This document shows positions 6,095 through 6,378 of a DNA stretch of 6,378 nucleotides, piece by piece. Every line of letters begins with the position of its first letter. Position 1 is the stretch's first letter. The translations under genes and the position numbers were made by a program. Source of the stretch: Rickettsiales bacterium. Its GTDB lineage: Bacteria; Pseudomonadota; Alphaproteobacteria; Rickettsiales; UBA1997. The stretch lies in assembly GCA_947425005.1 (NCBI GenBank), contig CANDYP010000082.1, forward strand, positions 1-6,378, written 5' to 3'. The notes under the pieces are model-generated. The model was not told the origin of the DNA and made no database searches. It saw only the letters and a program-made list of their open reading frames with translations.

Positions 6095-6378
6095 TTATTT
6101 GGTTGCAACCGCTCCTAGATTTCCGATCGGAAGAGGAATGGGCAGGTCGATTTTCATTTTTTTGATCAGGCTTAAAATTTGTTTTTTAGCCGGTAGTCCG
6201 GGCATTAATTTTATCCAGTAAGAAAGCGGGTAAGTGTTTATTATTGGAAAAACTTTAACGTCGCTGAAGCCTGCATTTTCTAGCATTTTGCGCAGACTTG
6301 TTGGTGAGAAAAGTTGCAGATGTTCAATGTCGCAAATCGGAGATTTGGCGCCCAAAATTCGATTGACCGTGCCGCGAA
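6095..6378 (-). CDS. SAM-dependent methyltransferase, C-terminal 93 residues only (runs off right edge)
   Basis: The frame is open from the right edge to a TAA at 6095-6097 and encodes the C-terminal end of a class I methyltransferase. Recognisable parts, in order, are 'DIEHLQLFSPTSLRKMLENAGF', the usual turn-and-helix after the last core strand with the AGF that precedes the final strand; 'INTYPLSYWIKLMPGLP'; and 'LPIGNLGAVATK' at the end. The pairing of a 'N.YPL.YW' segment with a final 'GNL..VA.K' is typical of Methyltransf_11/23-type enzymes in glycan and capsule clusters. The SAM-binding motif I lies outside the window, so catalytic competence cannot be judged. No in-frame start is needed: a TTG at 6355 is internal, since the frame continues upstream of it with sensible family sequence. 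It is 27 nt upstream of the next methyltransferase and is very likely in the same operon. Confidence 0.82.
   Translation of the reverse strand, partial: RGTVNRILGAKSPICDIEHLQLFSPTSLRKMLENAGFSDVKVFPIINTYPLSYWIKLMPGLPAKKQILSLIKKMKIDLPIPLPIGNLGAVATK

Overview
The window is a stretch of a bacterial surface-glycan (O-antigen, capsule or enterobacterial-common-antigen-like) biosynthesis locus. It is AT-rich (roughly 40% G+C by eye) and uses the standard genetic code. The sugar aminotransferase closely resembles WecE of Gram-negative bacteria, and the two membrane glycosyltransferases are of the kind that use lipid-linked sugars. Both point to a Gram-negative bacterium, but I cannot name a phylum from the sequence.

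Every credible gene is on the minus strand, so the locus is read from right to left. In transcription order it holds: the C-terminal end of a SAM-dependent methyltransferase (cut by the window's right edge); a complete class I methyltransferase with the only good ribosome binding site here; two tandem paralogous GT-C/family-39-type integral membrane glycosyltransferases; a 70-nt spacer; a WecE-type dTDP-4-keto-6-deoxyhexose aminotransferase; a second, different class I methyltransferase; and the N-terminus of a radical SAM protein (cut by the left edge). Gaps are 27, 19, 18, 70, 5 and 6 nt. No convincing promoter or terminator lies between the genes, so this looks like one operon, with the 70-nt spacer as its only unusual junction.

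A reading consistent with the gene content, though inferred, is this. WecE would supply an activated 4-amino-4,6-dideoxyhexose. The methyltransferases and the radical SAM enzyme would decorate sugars or their lipid-linked intermediates in the cytoplasm. The two membrane transferases would add sugars from polyprenyl-phosphate donors on the outer face of the inner membrane. The genes for the upstream dTDP-sugar steps (RmlA/RmlB type) are not in the window. The most notable features are the tandem GT-C pair, with four conserved cysteines in a C-terminal extracytoplasmic domain, and the truncated radical SAM enzyme at the end of a glycan operon. I see no mobile element, CRISPR array, tRNA or rRNA.
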